Source: UBA6168 sp041741095
GTDB taxonomy: Bacteria > Bacteroidota > Bacteroidia > Chitinophagales > Saprospiraceae
Assembly: GCA_041741095.1 (NCBI GenBank)
Contig: JBGSKQ010000095.1
Location: 310,001 to 374,000 of the forward strand
Direction of reading: 5' to 3'
DNA: 64,000 nucleotides
In this document: positions 25,548 to 34,159 of the stretch, in pieces
How the letters are laid out: the number at the start of each line of letters is the position of its first letter
Position numbering within the stretch: the first letter of the stretch is position 1
The notes under the pieces: model-generated
What the model was told of the DNA's origin: nothing
The model's database searches: none
What the model saw: the letters and a program-made list of their open reading frames with translations, nothing else
Translations under genes and position numbers: made by a program

Positions 25548-26993
25548 TTAGGCTATTGAATCTTCAATCTCCAGGGCTACCCGGATGCCGGATTCGATGG
25601 CGCCATGCACGGTACCACTATGGCCTTCAAAATGAGTAGCCTCACCTGCAAAATACAACTGCTCGCCGACCGGAGACGCCAATTCTTTCCTGAAGATAAG
25701 GCTACCGCCAACTTTCGGATAAGAAAATGCACCTTTTATAAATGGCTCTTTGCTCCAGTCCATGATGTATGATCCATTTTGCAACAAGCTGGACGAGGCC
25801 ACATTGCCAGCAGCAAAAATATTGTCGAAATTGGCTAAAATGGTGCCTGCTGCACCGCTGCCCATTGTGCTAAATTGTTCGGCCTTGAAACCGTTAATTG
25901 AGGCCGTGATAACTGGAATATTGCCTTTGCCATAGCTCGAAACATAAATTTCGGGCACGTCGTTGTTGCCATAAATGGAGCCAAGGTTTGAAACCAATCC
26001 GTCCAAATCTTCCCAAAATGGCTGGCTAAATTTAAAAAGCGCTTTCATGCCTGCCCCCATGCCCACATTTTGAAAGGCATCCTGTTTCGTAGATGGCAGG
26101 GCAGGGGTGAAGGTAATATCGCCATCCCTCAAAATGCTCATCGGTGCGGTGACAACCACCCGGTCGGCCTGCCAAGTTTTTCCCGTTTGGTCGGTCAGTA
26201 CTGCTTTTGTGCCGCTAAGGTTGATATTTTTTACTTGCCGGTTCAGTTCCACCTTTCCCCAAATGGTGTCGAATTTTTCCTCCAAAATGGAGAGCATGGT
26301 CCTGTTTTTCAGCTTAAAACTTTCTGTTCCTGCTGTATTCAGTACACTTTCAGCAGAAAGTCCCTTTAGGCTCAATCTGTCGTTGGAAGTGCCAAGCTCG
26401 TTGCTGAGCATCCCGTTCACGACCCCAAACATCTCCCAAAGGTTTTCGGCGGCCAACTGTTGCTCTACTGTGGCATCTGTCCCGCTCCAGGTGTAGGCAC
26501 GGTTAATAAAGTCTTTTGCTTTGATAAACTGGTTATACTGCAATGCCTCGGCTCCATTTTTTAAGGGTTTTTCGTTTGGGTTGCCAAAATCTTGTTTGAA
26601 ATAATAATAGTCTTCGGTCGGAGAAGTCAAAAATTCTGCACCGGTAGCTTTGACAATGTCGTACCAAGGTGAAAGCGAGCCGTGTATTTCTTCGGCACCC
26701 AATTCAATATCAAAATCTGAAAATCCTGAGAGATGCCGTATCCGGCCGCCTATTTGCCCAGATGCTTCAAGGATGGTCACCTTGAAGCCACGTTCCTGCA
26801 AATACCAGCCAGTATAAAGTCCTGAAGCGCCGGCGCCGACGACCACGACTTCAAAGTTCTTGTATTTGTCCACTTTCTGGATGCCCGACTTGGGAGTATC
26901 ATCTTCTTTTTTACAGGATGAAATAATGGCAGGGAAGGCCAGGGCGGTGGGCAGGGAATACCCGATTTGGCGTAGGAATTTTCTTCTTTGCAT
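25548..26993 (-). CDS. Flavin-containing amine oxidase, exported lipoprotein-like
   Basis: A 481-residue FAD enzyme. The N-terminus MQRRKFLRQIG looks like a Tat signal, and a lipobox-like SSCKK follows (Cys about 27), suggesting folded export and lipid anchoring. The FAD-binding GxGxxG is VVVVGAGASGLYTGWYLQ (about 49-66) with ILEASGQIGGRIR; the C-terminal FAD motif is LYFAGEATHFEGHSGTVHGAIESG. Family members oxidise primary amines, polyamines or amino acids to the aldehyde or keto product with H2O2. The substrate is not evident. It is followed by a strong terminator and stands alone. Confidence 0.9.
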   Translation of the reverse strand: MQRRKFLRQIGYSLPTALAFPAIISSCKKEDDTPKSGIQKVDKYKNFEVVVVGAGASGLYTGWYLQERGFKVTILEASGQIGGRIRHLSGFSDFDIELGAEEIHGSLSPWYDIVKATGAEFLTSPTEDYYYFKQDFGNPNEKPLKNGAEALQYNQFIKAKDFINRAYTWSGTDATVEQQLAAENLWEMFGVVNGMLSNELGTSNDRLSLKGLSAESVLNTAGTESFKLKNRTMLSILEEKFDTIWGKVELNRQVKNINLSGTKAVLTDQTGKTWQADRVVVTAPMSILRDGDITFTPALPSTKQDAFQNVGMGAGMKALFKFSQPFWEDLDGLVSNLGSIYGNNDVPEIYVSSYGKGNIPVITASINGFKAEQFSTMGSGAAGTILANFDNIFAAGNVASSSLLQNGSYIMDWSKEPFIKGAFSYPKVGGSLIFRKELASPVGEQLYFAGEATHFEGHSGTVHGAIESGIRVALEIEDSIA

Positions 26994-27368
26994 GGGACAT
27001 AGTTTTTGTTGAAGTAAGAGGCAAATATAATTGTTAAATGGAAGATTTATCCATAGGCGGCAGAAGTTACTTGTTTATCGGTATTCAGAATTGACCTGAC
27101 ATAGGTTTTCTATTAGGCCAGCAACTCAAAATAAATCGGCAATTACACGAAATACCATGTCTATGGCTCGTTTAGCCTGGCATTTGCTGGAGCATGAGCT
27201 TAGTTTTGCACTACCCAATCATTTGAGCATCGCCCGGATAGCCTTCAGGGAAAAACTCTTTCCAAGCCTATAATTCTATAAGAATGTGGATAATCCTTTT
27301 CTATGTCCAAAAGACTGGGGAAATAACCATTTGAGAACAATTTTTTATTTCACTTAAACCAAAACCTA
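26994..27368. other. 375-base intergenic region between divergent genes
   Basis: On the minus strand TATATTTG at 27022-27029 fits the -7 consensus 29 bases before the amine oxidase start. The rest (27040-27368) must hold the promoter of the TPR lipoprotein, but no convincing -7 box is visible. No ORF of note. Confidence 0.45.
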
Positions 27369-29102
27369 ATGAAACTTCAATTTCTTTTTCTGGGATTCTT
27401 TATCCTTTGGGCAGGTTGCCAACGAAGGCAACAACCTTTGCAGACCAGCGGGGTACCAGATTTGCCGCCCATCAGTTTTTGCGCCCCTAAATCGGTAGTG
27501 CTGAATACCGAACCCGGCTACGATGGCACATTGGTGCCATTGTTTGCGGGGCTTACCGAGAATTTTACCTACCCCGTGACTACAAATTCCAAAGTGGCGC
27601 AGAAGTATTTTGACCAGGGCCTTATTTTATCATACGGCTTCAACCATGCCGAAGCTGCCCGTTCTTTCCAGGAAGCTACCCGCCAAGATCCCGAATGTGC
27701 CATGTGCTACTGGGGAGTCGGCTACGTGCTGGGCCCGAACTACAATGCTGGAATGCAGCCTGAAGTATTGCCTCAGGCACACGAGGCCATTGCCAAGGCC
27801 AAAATGTTGTCTTACAAGGTTAATTCAAAGGAAAAGTCCCTTATCCAAGCCCTTTCCAAACGCTATCCAAAAACGATGGACGAAGATCCTAAACCCTATT
27901 ATCAAGCCTACGCCGAGGCTATGCGGGAAGTACAAAAGCAATTTCCCGATGATCAGGACATTTCCGCTATGTGTGCCGAAGCCCTGATGGACATGCACCC
28001 TTGGGATTTGTGGACAAAGGATGGCAAAGCGCAGCCCTGGACGCCCGAAATCCTGGGCATCATTGAGGGCGTTTTGGAAAAAAATCCCAAGCATATCCAG
28101 TCTATCCACTTGTACATCCACGCCACCGAGGCAAGTGGAAATGCCGAAAAAGCTATCCCTTATGCCAATAACCTGAGAAATCTGGTGCCCGGTAGCGGCC
28201 ACCTCGTACACATGCCTTCCCATACCTACCTCAACACGGGACATTATTGGGAAGGCACCCTGGCCAACGAGCGGGCTGTAAAAATTGACAGTTCCTATGT
28301 GGAGACATGCCATGCAGCGGGCATTTACCCTTTGGCTTATTACCCGCACAACTGGCACTTCCTGGCCGCCTGCGCCGCACTGGCTGGCAAGGGCGACCGG
28401 GCATTGGAGGCCAGCCGATACATGGCCGATCACGTGGTCAATAAAGAAATGATTGGAGAACCTGCCTTTGGGGCCACCCTGCAGCATTTTTACACAATTC
28501 CCTGGTTTATCATGGTAAAATTTGCCAAATGGGACGAAATTCTCAACGAACCTGAGCCAGCGTTTAACCTGGATTATCCCAAAGCTATTTGGCACTATGC
28601 CAGAGGAATGGCTTATGCCGCCAAAGGGAATTTGCCTTTGGCAGAAAAAGAACTAAAAGCGGTGAAAGAAATAGAGAAAATCGAAAAACTGGGTGAGATG
28701 AAACTGTTTGAAATCAACAATGCATTGCAGGTGGTTCAAATTGCTTCGAATGTGCTGGCAGGGGAAGTCCATTTTCGGAAAGGAGATTTCGAAAATGCCA
28801 TCGCTTCGCTGGAAAAGGCTGTGGAAATAGAGGACGGGCTTTCCTACATCGAGCCGCCAGATTGGTTTTTCTCCGTAAGGCACCCGCTCGGTTTTGTTTT
28901 GATAGAAGCAGGCCAGTACGCCAAGGCCGAAGCAGTTTATCGGAAAGATTTGAAAACCTTTAAGGAAAATGGTTGGGCCTTGATTGGCCTGTATCAGGCG
29001 CTGATGCGGCAGGGCAAAACTAAAGATGCGAAGGACGTTCGGCTACGGTTTGAAAAGGCATGGGCGCATGCCGATCATCCACTCGTTGCATCTATTTTAT
29101 AA
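27369..29102 (+). CDS. TPR-repeat lipoprotein with conserved Cys/His motifs
   Basis: A 577-residue lipoprotein: signal peptide then lipobox LWAGCQ (Cys about 17). After a linker comes a TPR unit (FDQGLILSYGFNHAEAARSFQEATRQDP), directly followed by ECAMCYWGVGYVLGPNYN with a CxxC. The middle has histidine-rich helical segments: HIQSIHLYIHATEAS, GSGHLVHMPSHTYLNTGHY and LAYYPHNWHFLAACAA. Further TPR units occur near 400-560 (KGDFENAIASLEKAVEIE, AGQYAKAEAVYRKDLKTF). The clustered His and CxxC suggest metal or haem binding, but this is inference; no catalytic family is assigned. Transcribed alone and closed by a terminator. Confidence 0.88.
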   Translation: MKLQFLFLGFFILWAGCQRRQQPLQTSGVPDLPPISFCAPKSVVLNTEPGYDGTLVPLFAGLTENFTYPVTTNSKVAQKYFDQGLILSYGFNHAEAARSFQEATRQDPECAMCYWGVGYVLGPNYNAGMQPEVLPQAHEAIAKAKMLSYKVNSKEKSLIQALSKRYPKTMDEDPKPYYQAYAEAMREVQKQFPDDQDISAMCAEALMDMHPWDLWTKDGKAQPWTPEILGIIEGVLEKNPKHIQSIHLYIHATEASGNAEKAIPYANNLRNLVPGSGHLVHMPSHTYLNTGHYWEGTLANERAVKIDSSYVETCHAAGIYPLAYYPHNWHFLAACAALAGKGDRALEASRYMADHVVNKEMIGEPAFGATLQHFYTIPWFIMVKFAKWDEILNEPEPAFNLDYPKAIWHYARGMAYAAKGNLPLAEKELKAVKEIEKIEKLGEMKLFEINNALQVVQIASNVLAGEVHFRKGDFENAIASLEKAVEIEDGLSYIEPPDWFFSVRHPLGFVLIEAGQYAKAEAVYRKDLKTFKENGWALIGLYQALMRQGKTKDAKDVRLRFEKAWAHADHPLVASIL

Positions 29103-29119
29103 ACTTGCATAAATAAAGA

Positions 29120-29146
29120 AGGCCGCACCTTCAACAGGTGCGGCCT
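29120..29146. terminator. Terminator between convergent genes
   Basis: AGGCCGCACCT (29120-29130) pairs with AGGTGCGGCCT (29136-29146). The flanks are moderately T-rich on both strands, so it may serve both the TPR lipoprotein and yceI. Confidence 0.85.
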
Positions 29147-29169
29147 TTCACTTTTGTGTTTAACGCCAA

Positions 29170-29763
29170 TTATTTTTTGGTCACAATTTTTACGTCCATA
29201 TCAAACTCGTCGTAAATGGTTTTGTCGCCGAGGTTGTCGAAAAAGCTGCCAGAGCCATAACGGATGTCATAATCGGCACGGTCAAGTTTCATGGCGGCAG
29301 TGGCCACGTAGTTGCCGGCTTCTTCTTTCACGTTTGCATCAAACTTGATTTCTTTCGTAGTTTCCTTGATAGTCAGGTTGCCAACTATCTTGTAGCTGCC
29401 CGGTGTGCCCCTGGAAATAACTTTCGTGATGACGAGTTTGGAAACCGGATATTTGGCAACACCGAAGAAATCGTCGGATTTCAGGTGCCCGATCAATTTG
29501 TCAGCCCATTCGCCTTGCAGGTCGTTGCAAGTGATGCTGTTCATGTCAATTTCGAACGAGCCGCCAGTGAGCAGGCCTTTGTCGAAATTCAAGGAGCCGG
29601 ATTTCAGCTTGATGTTGCCGTTGTGTTCGCCAGTTACCTTGTAGGCTTTCCAGGCTACAGTGCTGGAAGCGAGGTCAACGCTGAAAGGAGCTACGGTGAA
29701 AGCAAAGCCTGCAAATGCAATGGCTGCAATGAGGAGGCCAAAGGATAAACTTGATTTTTTCAT
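29170..29763 (-). CDS. YceI family periplasmic protein
   Basis: A 197-residue protein with a signal peptide (residues 1-24), followed by the YceI lipocalin-like barrel: VDLASSTVAWKAYKVTGEHNG near the start, SFEIDMNSITCNDL, LIGHLKSDDFFGVAKYP and GNLTIKETTKEIKFDA. YceI proteins bind an isoprenoid or amphiphile and are induced by alkaline or osmotic stress in some species (family knowledge). On the minus strand TAATTTTG at 29814-29821 is a candidate -7 box, 51 bases upstream. A Crp-family gene lies just upstream in the same orientation. Confidence 0.93.
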   Translation of the reverse strand: MKKSSLSFGLLIAAIAFAGFAFTVAPFSVDLASSTVAWKAYKVTGEHNGNIKLKSGSLNFDKGLLTGGSFEIDMNSITCNDLQGEWADKLIGHLKSDDFFGVAKYPVSKLVITKVISRGTPGSYKIVGNLTIKETTKEIKFDANVKEEAGNYVATAAMKLDRADYDIRYGSGSFFDNLGDKTIYDEFDMDVKIVTKK

Positions 29764-29813
29764 AATAAAGACGTTTAGGATTTGATTTTAAAATTTGAGC
29801 TTAAATCTGCCTG

Positions 29814-29821
29814 CAAAATTA
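29814..29821 (-). promoter_or_regulatory. -7 promoter element of yceI
   Basis: Minus-strand TAATTTTG matches TAnnTTTG in the 133-base gap between the Crp-family gene and yceI. No matching -33 box. Confidence 0.4.
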
Positions 29822-29896
29822 TCGCTGACAAAGCACCGTACCTCTTGATATAGATCAATAAAAACAGGGCTCCGGCTTAAAGTAATGTTAAAAAGG

Positions 29897-30481
29897 TTAA
29901 TATTTTCGGTTGGACAACTGTTTGCGGATTCGGCTGAGGCTTTCGGGCGTTATGCCCAAATAAGAAGCAATCTGGTGCTGCGGGATCCTTTGTTCGAGCG
30001 TAGGGTAGCGCTGGTGAAATTCAAGGTAACGCTCTTCGGCCGGTTTGGATATGGCTGAAATTACCCTGCGCTGCGAGGCGATGAAGGCGTTTTGTATCAA
30101 TATCCTGAAATAGCGCTCGAATTTTGGTATTTTTTCATACATCAACTCCTGCGAAGCCAAGTCAATCAATGCCAATTCGGTAGGCTCCAGGGCGTCCACA
30201 TAATATCGGGAAGGGGTTTCAGTAAAAAAACTATACAAATCGCCCACCCACCAGTCTTCTATGCTGAATTGCAGCACATGTTCGTTCCCTTGTTCATCCA
30301 GTTCGTAGGTGCGCAGGCAGCCTTTCAGCACATAACCACTGTATTTGCATACTTCGCCTTCTTTGCACAAGAATTGCTTTTTGCGGAGCTTTTGGTGCTG
30401 CAAGAGGGAAATAAATAGTTTTTCCTCCTCCTTGTCGAGGTTGATGCGGCGGGACACATGCTGCAATAGGTTCTCGTACAT
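29897..30481 (-). CDS. Crp/Fnr family transcriptional regulator
   Basis: A 194-residue regulator. Residues 20-125 form the cyclic-nucleotide-binding-like beta roll (FLCKEGEVCKYSGYVLKGCLRTY, HVLQFSIEDWWVGD). The C-terminus has a helix-turn-helix (PQHQIASYLGITPESLSRIRKQL). There is no Fnr-type N-terminal cysteine cluster. It resembles the many small Crp-family regulators of Bacteroidota whose ligand is unknown. It lies 32 bases after the oxidoreductase stop and upstream of yceI, and could be the last gene of the trmD group or regulate yceI. Confidence 0.9.
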   Translation of the reverse strand: MYENLLQHVSRRINLDKEEEKLFISLLQHQKLRKKQFLCKEGEVCKYSGYVLKGCLRTYELDEQGNEHVLQFSIEDWWVGDLYSFFTETPSRYYVDALEPTELALIDLASQELMYEKIPKFERYFRILIQNAFIASQRRVISAISKPAEERYLEFHQRYPTLEQRIPQHQIASYLGITPESLSRIRKQLSNRKY

Positions 30482-30513
30482 AGGTGATCCAAGGCTGTTT
30501 AGGCAAATTTATG

Positions 30514-31638
30514 CTATCTGCCTCTTTTTGAAAACCGCCGGATATTCACCTCGTCGTCCAAATGGCTTTTGTGCAGAAGAAAATGGGCCATTTGATGCGC
30601 AAAAAATGGCCCCAAAGAACTGCCCTTTGTTCCCAAGCCATTGAAAATAGCGAGCTGGCCATGTTCAGGGTGCAGGCCCAAAAATGGCCTGACATCCGAG
30701 ACAGTTGGCCGTATGCCAGCCTGGTGCGCCAGGATTTCAAAGGGGAAATTCAGTGTATTTTCCAGTTTTTCGAGCAGTTCTGACTTGTGATCCTCGGAGG
30801 GAAAAGGATCGTCAAACTCAAAGCGGCTGGTGGAACCTGCCCAATAAATATCGGCCGCTTTCTCATTTTCTGTTGTTGAAATATTGTCAATGTACGTACC
30901 CGGCAATGGCACGAGGAAAAGGTGGTGTTTCAGGATTTTTTCAAAATTGGCTCCCGGAATTTTTACGAGCAGCAATTCACCTTTGGTTGGAACAAAAGGC
31001 AGGTAGCTAAAAAAAGGGTTTTCGGTCGCCCTGGCGCCTTCGCAAAAGATGATTTTTTCCGCTTTGAAATTTTTATAAACAACGCCATCTTGTTGAAAAT
31101 CAATGAATTGATACTCAAAAACCTCCTCCAGGAAATTGCCGCTTTCAATGAGTTTTTCACGATAGTTTTTAACCAAATCCGGCAATGAAACCTGGGCGCA
31201 ATGGCGCAATTCGCCCCAAGCATGGGCGGGTTTAATTTTTCCTTCAAAATTGCCCAGTTCGGCTTTTTCCTCAAAAAATGCTTCGTATTCAGGATAGGCG
31301 CCCCTGCGGTCCCACTCATTTTCCTCAAAGGTATTGTGCAGCGCCCGCACGATGTTCCTGTCCGTCCAAAGCCGGATGCCCAGCAAGTCTTCCAGGTCCC
31401 GATAGGTCTTTTTTGCAAAATCGTACAACGCTTCGAAGCGCCAGCTTTTGGCGATACGCCTGCCCGTTACTGGATTGACAATGCCTGCGGCGATGGTGGA
31501 GGTAGCACCCGGCAAGGCTTGGTCAACGACGAGGATCTTTTTGTTTTCCACTAATAGAAAATGGGCCAGGAGCGTGCCGGCCAAGCCCTGGCCGACAATG
31601 ATATAGTCATATTTTTTTTGCTGGGAAAGGGATTCCAA
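30514..31638 (-). CDS. FAD-dependent oxidoreductase (DAO family)
   Basis: A 374-residue flavoprotein. The N-terminus has the FAD Rossmann motif YDYIIVGQGLAGTLLAHFLL (about 10-29) and AAGIVNPVTGRRIAKSW; the C-terminus has GIRPTVSDVRPFLGLHPEHGQLAIFNGLGTKGSSLGPFFA, the DAO FAD signature. Related enzymes oxidise glycine, D-amino acids or the MnmC tRNA substrate. It has no methyltransferase half, so it is not full MnmC, but the trmD neighbourhood makes a tRNA link conceivable (inference). It starts two bases after the mmcQ stop, a tight operon arrangement. Confidence 0.88.
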   Translation of the reverse strand: MESLSQQKKYDYIIVGQGLAGTLLAHFLLVENKKILVVDQALPGATSTIAAGIVNPVTGRRIAKSWRFEALYDFAKKTYRDLEDLLGIRLWTDRNIVRALHNTFEENEWDRRGAYPEYEAFFEEKAELGNFEGKIKPAHAWGELRHCAQVSLPDLVKNYREKLIESGNFLEEVFEYQFIDFQQDGVVYKNFKAEKIIFCEGARATENPFFSYLPFVPTKGELLLVKIPGANFEKILKHHLFLVPLPGTYIDNISTTENEKAADIYWAGSTSRFEFDDPFPSEDHKSELLEKLENTLNFPFEILAHQAGIRPTVSDVRPFLGLHPEHGQLAIFNGLGTKGSSLGPFFAHQMAHFLLHKSHLDDEVNIRRFSKRGR

Positions 31639-31640
31639 GA

Positions 31641-32000
31641 TTACAGCGATTGCAGCGTTCCACGGTCTTTTTTGGGCAAGCCTTTTACGACCAGATCGTA
31701 GGAGTGGTTGATGAGTTCTTTTAAAAAAGCAGTGTCGAGGCCATTTTCAAAACGGACGGTGTTCCAGTGATTTTTGTTCATGTGCCAGCCTGCGTGGATG
31801 TCGTCGGGATGTTCTTCCCGCAACTCGATGGCCCGGTCGGGGTCGCATTTCAAATTGACGCTAAACTCTTCTGCGTCCAGCCCCGTCAAGGCAAACATTT
31901 TCCCCATCACCTTGAAAACCAGGGTATCCTCACCAAAGGGAAAGGTTTCTTCAACGCCTTTTAAGCTGAGGCAGTAGCTATGGAATTGTTCAATGTTCAT
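31641..32000 (-). CDS. MmcQ/YjbR family protein
   Basis: A 119-residue protein of the MmcQ/YjbR (CyaY-like fold) family: LSLKGVEETFPFGEDTLVFKVMGKMFAL at the start, NLKCDPDRAIELREEHPDDI in the middle and HMNKNHWNTVRFENGLD later. Members are small DNA-binding-like proteins without a proven role. The ATG at 32000 overlaps the trmD stop in an ATGA arrangement, which implies translational coupling; the longer frame to 32063 would lie inside trmD and is rejected. It is the middle gene of trmD-mmcQ-oxidoreductase. Confidence 0.9.
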   Translation of the reverse strand: MNIEQFHSYCLSLKGVEETFPFGEDTLVFKVMGKMFALTGLDAEEFSVNLKCDPDRAIELREEHPDDIHAGWHMNKNHWNTVRFENGLDTAFLKELINHSYDLVVKGLPKKDRGTLQSL

Positions 32001-32677
32001 TGTTTTTTTAACAGATTTGGCCTCCTTTCCTCTGTCCTTTTCAGTGCCTGTTCGCAGCGCCATTCCTCTATTTTTTGAAAATGGCCCGACTGCAAAACAT
32101 CAGGAACTTCCCAGCCACGGAACTCAGAGGGGCGGGTGTAAACGGGCGGTGCCAACAACTCGTCTTGAAAGGAATCGAAAAGTGCCGAAGTTTCATCGCC
32201 CAAAACGCCGGGAATCAGCCTGCCGATGGCATCCACTACCACCGCTGCGGCCAGTTCGCCGCCCGACAGGACGTAGTCACCAATAGAAATTTCCATCGTG
32301 ACGAAATGCTCCCGGATGCGCTCGTCAATGCCTTTGTAGTGCCCGCAGATGAGCAGCAGGTTGCTTTTTAAAGAAAGCCGATTGGCGAGTTTTTGGTCAA
32401 AAAGCTGCCCATCGGGGGTTAGGAAAATGATTTCATCATAAGTCCGCTGGGCTTGCAATTGCTCAATGCAGTTGGCCAATGGTTCCACCATCATCACCAT
32501 GCCAGCCCCGCCGCCAAATTGGTAATCGTCCACTTGCTGGTGCTTGCCCAAGCCAAATTCCCTCAAATCATGCAGCTCAACGTTGAGCAAACCCTTTTCC
32601 TGTGCCCTTTTCATGATGCTGTGTTGAAAAGGGCTATCCAGGAGTTCTGGATGGACCGTGATGATGCCAATGTGCAT
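31997..32677 (-). CDS. trmD: tRNA (guanine-37-N1)-methyltransferase TrmD
   Basis: A 226-residue SPOUT-class methyltransferase that uses SAM to make m1G37 in tRNA. Key motifs are ITVHPELLDSPFQHSIMKRA at the start, DDYQFGGGAGMVMMVEPL, LICGHYKGIDERIREH and the knot region ISIGDYVLSGGELAAAVVVDA, followed by PPVYTRPSEFRGWEVPDVL. Length is normal. Usual partners rpsP, rimM and rplS are not adjacent; instead mmcQ overlaps its 3' end by 4 bases. Confidence 0.97.
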   Translation of the reverse strand: MHIGIITVHPELLDSPFQHSIMKRAQEKGLLNVELHDLREFGLGKHQQVDDYQFGGGAGMVMMVEPLANCIEQLQAQRTYDEIIFLTPDGQLFDQKLANRLSLKSNLLLICGHYKGIDERIREHFVTMEISIGDYVLSGGELAAAVVVDAIGRLIPGVLGDETSALFDSFQDELLAPPVYTRPSEFRGWEVPDVLQSGHFQKIEEWRCEQALKRTEERRPNLLKKQ

Positions 32678-32698
32678 GGAAGTGGATAAAAGGTTCTT

Positions 32699-32732
32699 AA
32701 AATCATGGTGAATTCAATATCACCATGATTTT
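32699..32732 (-). terminator. Terminator of the FKBP gene
   Basis: AAAATCATGGTGA (32699-32711) pairs with TCACCATGATTTT (32720-32732). On the minus strand the stem ends in a short T-run. It separates the FKBP gene from trmD. Confidence 0.8.
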
Positions 32733-32736
32733 ATTA

Positions 32737-33396
32737 TTAATCTATTCCCAACAGTTCCACCTCAAAAACCAAGGTGGCATAGGGGCCTATTTGCCCGCCA
32801 GCGCCCCGGTCGCCGTAGGCGAGGTTGGAAGGAATGAACAATTTCCATTTGCTGCCCACTTTCATCAGTTGAAGGGCTTCAACCCAGCCTTGGATCACCC
32901 CTGTAACGGGAAAACTGGCTGGCTCCCCACGTTGGATGGAGCTGTCAAAAACAGTCCCGTCTATAAGGGTGCCTTCGTAGTGGACACTCACTTTGTCGCT
33001 GGATTTTGGCATTGGGCCGGTGCCTTCTTTTATCACCTCATATTGCAGGCCGCTCGGCAGGGTGATGACTCCTTGGCGCTCGGCATTTTTCGCCAAAAAA
33101 GCCTTGCCTTCAGCTTCGTTTTTCTTTTTGGCCATTTCTTTTTGTTTGTTGATCTGCTCTTTCACCAATTGGTTGGCCGATTTCATGTCCAATAGTTCGG
33201 TACCGCCGTTGACCACATCAGAAATGGCCTTGCCTACCATATCGCTGTTGATGTTGGTCAGCCCTTGCTGCTTTATGTTTTGTCCCCACAGGATGCCTAT
33301 GGCGTAGCTGAGGGAGTCTTGGTAGGTTTTTAGTTCCTGTGCCTGGGAGAAAGCAAATACAAACATCAGGGGTAAAACGATTGCTACTTTTTTCAT
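32737..33396 (-). CDS. FKBP-type peptidyl-prolyl cis-trans isomerase, exported
   Basis: A 219-residue Mip/FkpA-like isomerase. Signal peptide residues 1-19 (ending FSQAQE), an N-terminal helical dimerisation domain (LSYAIGILWGQNIKQQGL and a long charged helix rich in Lys/Glu, about 75-100), then the FKBP domain (about 110-219) with VSVHYEGTLIDGTVFDSS, VIQGWVEALQLMKVGSKWKLFIP and the final LVFEVELLGID. It assists folding of periplasmic and outer-membrane proteins. TACATTTG on the minus strand (33427-33434) is a likely -7 box 30 bases before the ATG. Confidence 0.95.
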   Translation of the reverse strand: MKKVAIVLPLMFVFAFSQAQELKTYQDSLSYAIGILWGQNIKQQGLTNINSDMVGKAISDVVNGGTELLDMKSANQLVKEQINKQKEMAKKKNEAEGKAFLAKNAERQGVITLPSGLQYEVIKEGTGPMPKSSDKVSVHYEGTLIDGTVFDSSIQRGEPASFPVTGVIQGWVEALQLMKVGSKWKLFIPSNLAYGDRGAGGQIGPYATLVFEVELLGID

Positions 33397-33426
33397 CTTA
33401 GAAATTTATTTAGGTTAAAATTTTTG

Positions 33427-33434
33427 CAAATGTA
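33427..33434 (-). promoter_or_regulatory. -7 promoter element of the FKBP gene
   Basis: Minus-strand TACATTTG fits TAnnTTTG at the expected distance from the ATG at 33396. Confidence 0.45.
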
Positions 33435-33569
33435 GAAAAAGGGTAGGAGGGGAAACGGTTTGAGATTTTTGGGGGCCTACAGGTATGGAATTTTGCGCTT
33501 TTTCAAGATTGGTGCCAGGGTGAAAATCCATAAACAAATATTTGCAGGCACTTGAGCAATGCACTTTTT

Positions 33570-34091
33570 TCAAAAAATCCTGAACGAATCAAAAAACTGA
33601 TCCCCGGCGGCATTGATGTTTTTTTCCTGGTAGGAAATGGTCTGCACGGAATAAAAGCGGTTGCCAGCCAGGTATGCCTTTGTTTTAATGACCGCCTTTC
33701 CGTCCAAATAATCAATGCGCCAGTATTTGCCTGGGTATTTGCCCAATTGAATATCTGAAGAATACAGGATTTTCCCATTGACACTTTCGGTGGCGGTTTC
33801 CATGGTGGATTGAAAAAACTCTTCCACCAAGCCAACGGAATCAGTGAAAATTATGCCTGCTGGATAGTCGCAATAACTGACCATGTAAAAGAGGTTATCT
33901 GCATCTTTCTCCTGGGTTTGCAGGAAAAAAGTGTGGTAGGCCATTTTGCCGATCTTCGTTTCCACGCTGTCCAATTTTTCTGTCAAATCGCCTGGCACAA
34001 TAATTCGGAAACGCCCCTCCACGCTGGTGAATTCCTTGGTTTGGCTGAAATAAAGCAGGCTGGGCAACAATAAAAAGACAAAGGTTTTCAT
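33570..34091 (-). CDS. Secreted protein of unknown function
   Basis: About 173 residues with a signal peptide (MKTFVFLLLPSLLYFSQ). The mature part starts FTSVEGRFRIIVPGDLTEKLD and continues with mixed alpha/beta segments (MVSYCDYPAGIIFTDSVGLVEEFFQST, GNRFYSVQTISYQEKN, ending FFDSFRIF). This layout resembles small PsbP/DcrB-like domains, but the likeness is weak and I do not assign a family. The ATG at 34091 gives a normal signal peptide; an upstream start at 34127 would add an implausible prefix. Same strand as the giant SprB-repeat gene, 68 bases after it. Confidence 0.78.
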   Translation of the reverse strand: MKTFVFLLLPSLLYFSQTKEFTSVEGRFRIIVPGDLTEKLDSVETKIGKMAYHTFFLQTQEKDADNLFYMVSYCDYPAGIIFTDSVGLVEEFFQSTMETATESVNGKILYSSDIQLGKYPGKYWRIDYLDGKAVIKTKAYLAGNRFYSVQTISYQEKNINAAGDQFFDSFRIF

Positions 34092-34159
34092 GCAAATTTT
34101 TTTCAGCCTATAGAGGTGGCCGGGCATGGAAAAGTTGTATCGGCCTCAATTTTAAAACG

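Noticed and set aside
32001..32063. Longer start for the mmcQ gene
   Set aside because: It would lie inside trmD; the ATGA overlap at 31997-32000 and the family start both favour 32000.
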